From the NCBI GenBank assembly GCA_000708835.1, contig DF236956.1, positions 5,346-69,345 on the forward strand: a stretch of DNA of 64,000 nt, written 5' to 3'. Positions 58,980 through 64,000 of the stretch are shown here, one piece after another. Below the pieces are notes generated by a model. The model worked only from the letters and a program-made list of their open reading frames with translations, was not told where the DNA came from and made no database searches. Each line of letters opens with the position of its first letter. Positions within the stretch are counted from its first letter, which is position 1. The position numbers and the translations under genes are program-made. The DNA comes from Klebsormidium nitens. Taxonomy: Eukaryota > Streptophyta > Klebsormidiophyceae > Klebsormidiales > Klebsormidiaceae.

Positions 58980-60329
58980 GGGTGAGGGGTGTACGGAAAC
59001 TGAATTTTCCCGCGGGTTTTCGACGATAGGAGTTTCGGCTCTATATCCTGTTTTTGGGTAACGAAAGGCTGCTCTCTTCGTCATCAGATGCAAAGGCTGG
59101 TTTCAGGAGCCCCTTGGAGTTTGGAGAAAGGGGGAACAGCTGAAAAATCTCGGGTGAGAGGTGGGGTTACATGGATCATAAGGAACAACGTCAAGTACTC
59201 GTTGAGACTCAATCAGCCCACCCAAACAAGGGACTTTCTAGTGAAAGTCCGTCAGACGGGCATGCGTGCTGTCTGCGAAATGACACGCACGGACAACTCT
59301 CGACTCGATCACAGTAGTCACTGCATCATTAGGGGAACGGCGAAGCCGACCGTAGTGTGTGAGATTGCAGGATTGCGAGAGTCGTCGAAAGAGTGACGTT
59401 CAGCGAAGCTACAGCAGATTACTAAACGAGCGAAAGGCAGAAGTTGCCGAGGTACCTGTACAGCGTCAAAGATGCACACTGTATCGCAAAGCCCCTCCTA
59501 ACGATATACGCATTTGGGTAGGTCAGAATCACACAGCGGACTCGCAACAGACGTTCAAGTTTGAGGCCCCTAACAGGTCGGCACTAAGAAGCATCGAGTC
59601 CAGGTTGAAAGATCATTAAGGCACTAAAACAAGTATAGGTGGACACTTGAATTGGTCGTGAAATGCTTTTGAAAAGTAACCCAGCATGATGTGTTCAATT
59701 GCACGATATGATGAACTTACTTTTCTTACGTCAAGGTAGTCCAATATATCACGGTGCCATTGCCTGCAGCCCATCGCCCCGCCTTGCTGTTAACGCCGAC
59801 TCAGCTCGAAATGCAAGCAGCAATTCTTCGGATTCATGAGCCTGTCATGTCCGGAAACGACTGGCCGCCGCCGTCTGCAACCATATCTTATAGACAACCA
59901 TGATGCATTACGTACTGAGGGCGGCATGACATGAGCTAGGCGGCCGCGCATGCACGCGCGCGGCCTGGATGCGCATGCCATCACTCGATACATGTCGCAA
60001 GCACATGCCCAACTGCAATCTGCGCAGCATTGAGCGGTTTGACGCGCCATGCAGGTTGAGGAACTAATTTGCAGTCACTGCGGCCAGTGACTTACATTGC
60101 ATGAAGCATCCTAGCTGCGGCTAGCGCTTCTTTCAGGTTGAGATTGTAGATTTTAGAGGGAGTCCTTTCCTGGTCCATCTTCGTACCCAATCTGGATACA
60201 GCGGATCTATGAATATGTCTACATGTCCATTGACATATGTACATCTTAGAAGCAGCTTCTAATAAATGTCAGTCTGACTTACTGTGAGTCTCTACTCTCC
60301 AAACCGACTCCACCTAAGCTCGTTGAGTA
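58980..60329. other. Convergent intergenic region
   Basis: This 1.35-kb stretch lies between the stop of the At1g75140-like gene and the stop of the HECT gene. I see no gene in it. The part near 59940 is rich in GCGC and GCATGC. Confidence 0.5.
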
Positions 60330-63300
60330 CTATACAAATCCAAAACCTTCAACGACGTGATCCTGCGTGACCATAAGCAGCCGGCTGCGCATCATCTCGT
60401 ATGAGCTATACGGGGGCAGCATGAAGAGGTGGAAGCACGTGTGCGCCGTGGGCAGCCAGTCCAAATCCACATACGCTCTATGCAGCCGGAATGCATGCGG
60501 CAAGGCGCTAAACCCTGACAACGGCAGGTGCGCGACCGCTGTCGCGAAGTAGAGCAGCCGCCGGCGCTGCTCTGACGTCATCTCCTCCACCACCCGCCAG
60601 AACCAGCGTACCTGGTCGCACTCGGGGGTATATCCCGAGTACTCCGTGTGCAGAATCCAGTCGCGGACGTCGATCTCCGGCGACGCGCTCTCAAGAATCT
60701 CCTCTAGTTCCGTCTGGCCGACGATTGTCAACGCCCGCTCGAGGCTCTGCGTCCCGGTGATAATCACCGAGAGCCCCTGGTGAAACGCCCCGAGCTGCGG
60801 CTCCGCCTGCGTCAGCAACCGGTAGTTCACCAACCGGTCGATGTAGTCCGCCCGGTTGTCGCCCGTCACGGCGACATCGCCGCCGCCCGCCACGAGATCG
60901 ACGGTCGAGATGGCCCCGTTCTGGATGACGTCAGCGGAGAAGGTCAGCCCGAGGGCCTCGACGTCCCCCGGGGGTAGATCCAGGACTGCCTTGCAGCTGT
61001 TGTAGAGGTCCGGGGAGATGTCCCGTGCGTCAGCCCAGGAGAGGGGCTGGCGTGCGAGGGCCTTGTAGAAGGCGGTGCTCAGAAGGACGCCCAGAGGAAC
61101 CCTGTATGGTTATGAACGGGTTGGTGAAAACAACTGATTCGTAACACTCGAAATTTCCGGGTTTGCAAAGGGAGATGTCCCGGGCGTCAGCCCAGGAGAG
61201 GGGCTGCCGCGCGAGGGCCTCGTAGAAGGGGGTGCTTAGGAGGACTCGGACGCCCAGAGGAACCCTGTACGGTTATGATGAGTGGGTTAGCAAACCCATT
61301 TGAATAGTCAACCATGCGGAGTGCTTAATCTCGACTTACCGTTATGAAGGCTGTTTAGGGACTCATGAATCGTATCGCGTTTGCGAAGCCCGGATTGTAA
61401 AAGCTTCAAACTGTTTTGCTCAATGCACAAGGAGTGTACAAACAACTAGAACAGGGTGAACCGGAAAAATCGAGCTTGTTACGTCAAGAGTATCGAGTGG
61501 AGGGGTGTACTCATTCGAGAAGCGAGCACCTCGCCGTTGCTTTCTCGACCGAGCCGGACTTCGACGATTTGCGGATCTGCACGCGTTCAAAACACTTGCA
61601 ATGCCAAGAAAATGGTCAAAGGCCCTGATCAATGTATTCCAACCACAAGTTAGCCTTTCCCACCGCCCTGAGATGATCAGAACGCTCTTCTCTGGAGACG
61701 ACTACAAGTGCGGACCAAATTGCCCTGACTTCTACAAGGATATGTTCATCCAAGGGTGATATTGCAGACCGCCCGAACAAAGACAGAGACACCTGCAGAC
61801 TAGAGGGAACAACGCGCCCCCAATCAAACTCTGCCACGTGGCGCCTCACCTGTGCAGAATGGCAAGCCCCAGCACGTGCCCTGCCAGCCGCATATACTCC
61901 AAATGCCTCTTGCACCTGCCGCTTCCAAACGCTTCTCCTGACGCCGGGTTCGGAAACACCCTCCGCTTATCTTCCGGCGCCGCGAGGAACAGCCCCTTCT
62001 CCTCGCTGAACAGTTCCCTCGCGACGAGCGCAAACCACTCGCGCAGAACGCCCGGGCCCTCCGCTTCCTCGCCGTCGAAAACCACGCCGAGCCCGCGCTG
62101 CAGTTTGCTCAGATCGTTCGTTTCTTCGTCACCAATCATGGACAGCGTTTCCGGTAATAGGGTCGCCCCCCTGGGGACGATGATCTCGACGCGCGGACCG
62201 CCTTCCTCCGGCTCCGGAAACTGCTTCAAGAACCAGGCGACACGTGTCCGGGATGCCAAATGGCGCCGCGCCGGCGCGTCGAACATCCAGGCCTTGTTTT
62301 CGGGGCACGCGAGCGCGATCGCGTCGATTTCCGACTCGTGGCCCGTCAACAGGGCCTCGAAGCGCTCGAAGAAGGGCGACTGGGGCCCGCCGAAGTTGAA
62401 CGCCGCCAGGCCGTCGAGGACGTGATAGATCCGCTCACCCAGGACTCCGTTCACCTGTGAGCGGGCGGAATCGTCCAGGGTCACCCGCGCCAGAAACACC
62501 TGCTCGCGCGTGCTCTGCGGATCGTCCGTGAGCACTCCCTCCCAGAGCGCCGCTGACGTGGCGCCCCACCAGGCCGCCACGTCAGCATAGAACCCGGGGT
62601 CGAGGACTCGTTGCACGCGCGCGTAGGCCTCGCCGAGGCGGCTCCAAACACCCCCCCCTTCCCAGGCTGCGCGCGTGTACTGGCGCTCCCCCCCCGGGGC
62701 GATCTCGGCGACGTCGAACCAGTGGATGATTTCGTCGGCGGCGGATTGCATTGCAGAGACCACCACGTGGCACAGGACACCGAACGTTTTTGCTTCGGGG
62801 AGCGGCTGGAGCCACGCGTGGTAGGAGTGTCCTTCTTCGGTGTAAACGTCGGTCAGCGTGGTGGTTAACGCGCATAACCTGCGGTTGAAGAGATTGAGTA
62901 AGCACAGGGTAGCTTGTGCGATGGAGAAGCTGTGCTGCGCTTCCTCAGCAAACAACTTGTTGAGATGAAGCGAACGGCTTTTTACAGAGAAACATATTGA
63001 GCGTTCTTAAAATGGAGATGATACTTCATCTACATTAACCTTGGCTCTCAGAACTTGCGTCCTATTGAGTTCCTTTTCTGAGAGACTGTCATCAGCTCGA
63101 AGCCTTCGTCGCTTAGCATCATCTTCAAGCCTCTCTGACGGCCGATTGCGCAGGAGAGTGGCGGCCAAGAGGAGAGCCTATTGTCATATCATCGAGGCGT
63201 TTTCAGGATCGTCTTTTCAGATATTCAAAGCTACCGCCTTGGTTGCGGAACGTATTTAAAGTGCGGGCGAAGTAACCCCCTTCCACTGAAACCATTATCA

Positions 63301-64000
63301 TGGACCAGGGCAATCATCAATAAGCAAGTAACCAGCCCTGACCCACCTGTCCTTAACCCGCTCCAGCATCCCCACGAAGAAATCGAGCGCCCCTTGCTTG
63401 GACAGTCGGAAGTAGTCCCGCAGCAGCCATTGGCTCTTGCCCGCCAGCGTGGCGAGCAACGCTGACGTCACTTCTTCGTACGTCTCACGGACGTGGTCCG
63501 AATCGTCGGACAGGAGGGCCGTCCAGACGTCCGTCAGCACCGGGAGGCAGTAGAGCCCGAGGCGGCCCCGGGTGAAGAGGTAGTCCGTCTGGACCTCCGT
63601 TACGAAGCCGTGGATGCAGTCCTCCGCGCACCGCCTGCACATTGAGAGCACTTACTTGAACTCTCTTGAAGACACCAAAAAAAGGTGCAGATTCAAGACC
63701 TGAGAATGAGGAGCTTCTCAGGATTTCTAGCTGGCCGGACTTGCAGCAACTGTAATAGATTTTTTGCCACAGCGACCGGGGGGTCTAGGGGAAGAAAGGT
63801 ACTCGGACCTCCCTCGCGAATCCGTTAATGCAGTCTTTGGCGCAGCGCCTGCAGGTCAAGGTTCTTGACTGATGTTTCTTGATAATATACTGAACCCGCC
63901 TTGGCTTTTCCAGGGCCTTGTAGTCTACAATCCTCAAAGCCCTATCATTCCAAAACCCTAAGAAAGGACTCGCAATCTCACTGCAGCAGCGTATGCAGCA
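60330..64000 (-). CDS. HECT-type E3 ubiquitin ligase, C-terminal part (5' end outside the window)
   Basis: Visible exons: the last 19 bases of one exon (64000-63982), then 63634-63347, 62977-61850 and 61101-60330, all in phase, giving about 735 residues to the stop. HECT ligases take ubiquitin from an E2 onto a Cys and pass it to a substrate Lys. The HECT domain fills about the last 350-370 residues: LGVVFDGEEAEGPGVLREWF and RLAGHVLGLAILHR in the N-lobe, then RVPLGVLLSTAFYKAL, and the C-lobe with LPTAHTCFHLFMLPPYSSYEMM. The catalytic Cys codon is 60435-60437. The C-terminal RLLMVTQDHVVEGFGFV recalls plant UPL5, but the N-terminal half needed to decide the subfamily is missing. The upstream part is helical with no recognised domain. 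The acceptor at 62977 is the least certain, being preceded by AAAAAG. Confidence 0.88.
61170..61280 (-). repeat. Copy of the last-exon 5' part with acceptor
   Basis: About 110 bases repeat the start of the last HECT exon (61101 downwards) and its acceptor, in the upstream intron, at about 85-90 percent identity by eye. Confidence 0.8.
63803..63853 (-). repeat. Copy of a HECT-gene exon start with acceptor
   Basis: About 45 bases repeat the start of the exon with high end 63634, including the CTGCAG acceptor, in the upstream intron. The codons for RCA.DCI.GF are kept. Confidence 0.7.

Overview
The window looks like nuclear DNA of a green-lineage eukaryote. All seven protein genes are split by spliceosomal introns, and the proteins are of plant type: BRCA2 with F-x-T-G BRC repeats, an At1g75140-like membrane protein, a plant-style HECT ligase. 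Compact genes with short introns fit a streptophyte alga such as Klebsormidium, but that is an inference. There is no operon, CRISPR or phage content. Exons were placed by hand from GT/AG sites and reading phase. In every gene the phases close to a whole number of codons, except that one gene needs an assembly gap collapsed and one base restored, and one gene runs off the right edge.

Layout: (1) 700-15115, minus, 21 exons: a processive GT2 glycan synthase fused to a C-terminal GH8 domain whose acidic active-site residues appear replaced. (2) 17621-24267, plus, 7 exons: a low-complexity N-terminal half joined to a terpene-synthase-like C-terminal half. (3) 26709-28922, plus, 2 exons: a Gly/Tyr-rich repetitive hydrophilic protein, LEA-like in character. 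(4) 30286-43825, minus, 19 exons: BRCA2, about 2030 residues. (5) 44585-50228, plus, 9 exons: an AKAP17A/XE7-like splicing-associated protein, divergent from BRCA2. (6) 52427-58979, plus: an At1g75140-like single-pass membrane beta-propeller protein, broken by a 718-N gap that is probably artificial and by a poly-G frameshift. (7) 60330 to beyond 64000, minus: the C-terminal part of a HECT E3 ubiquitin ligase.

Three signals are not explained by the genes. First, in four unrelated genes, pieces of exon edge together with their splice site (or stop codon) are repeated one to eight times in the neighbouring non-coding sequence, at 12 loci. Second, the palindromic octamer TGACGTCA occurs at least 18 times, against about one expected for an unbiased sequence. 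Third, there are three short non-autonomous transposons: two copies of a hAT-type element, one with a perfect 8-bp target duplication, and one TA-flanked element.

The most interesting single gene is the GT2-GH8 fusion. It echoes in one polypeptide the bacterial bcsA/bcsZ pairing of cellulose synthase and GH8 glucanase, but its hydrolase half seems catalytically dead. BRCA2 and the AKAP17A-like gene share a 759-bp divergent promoter region; the other genes show no obvious functional link.
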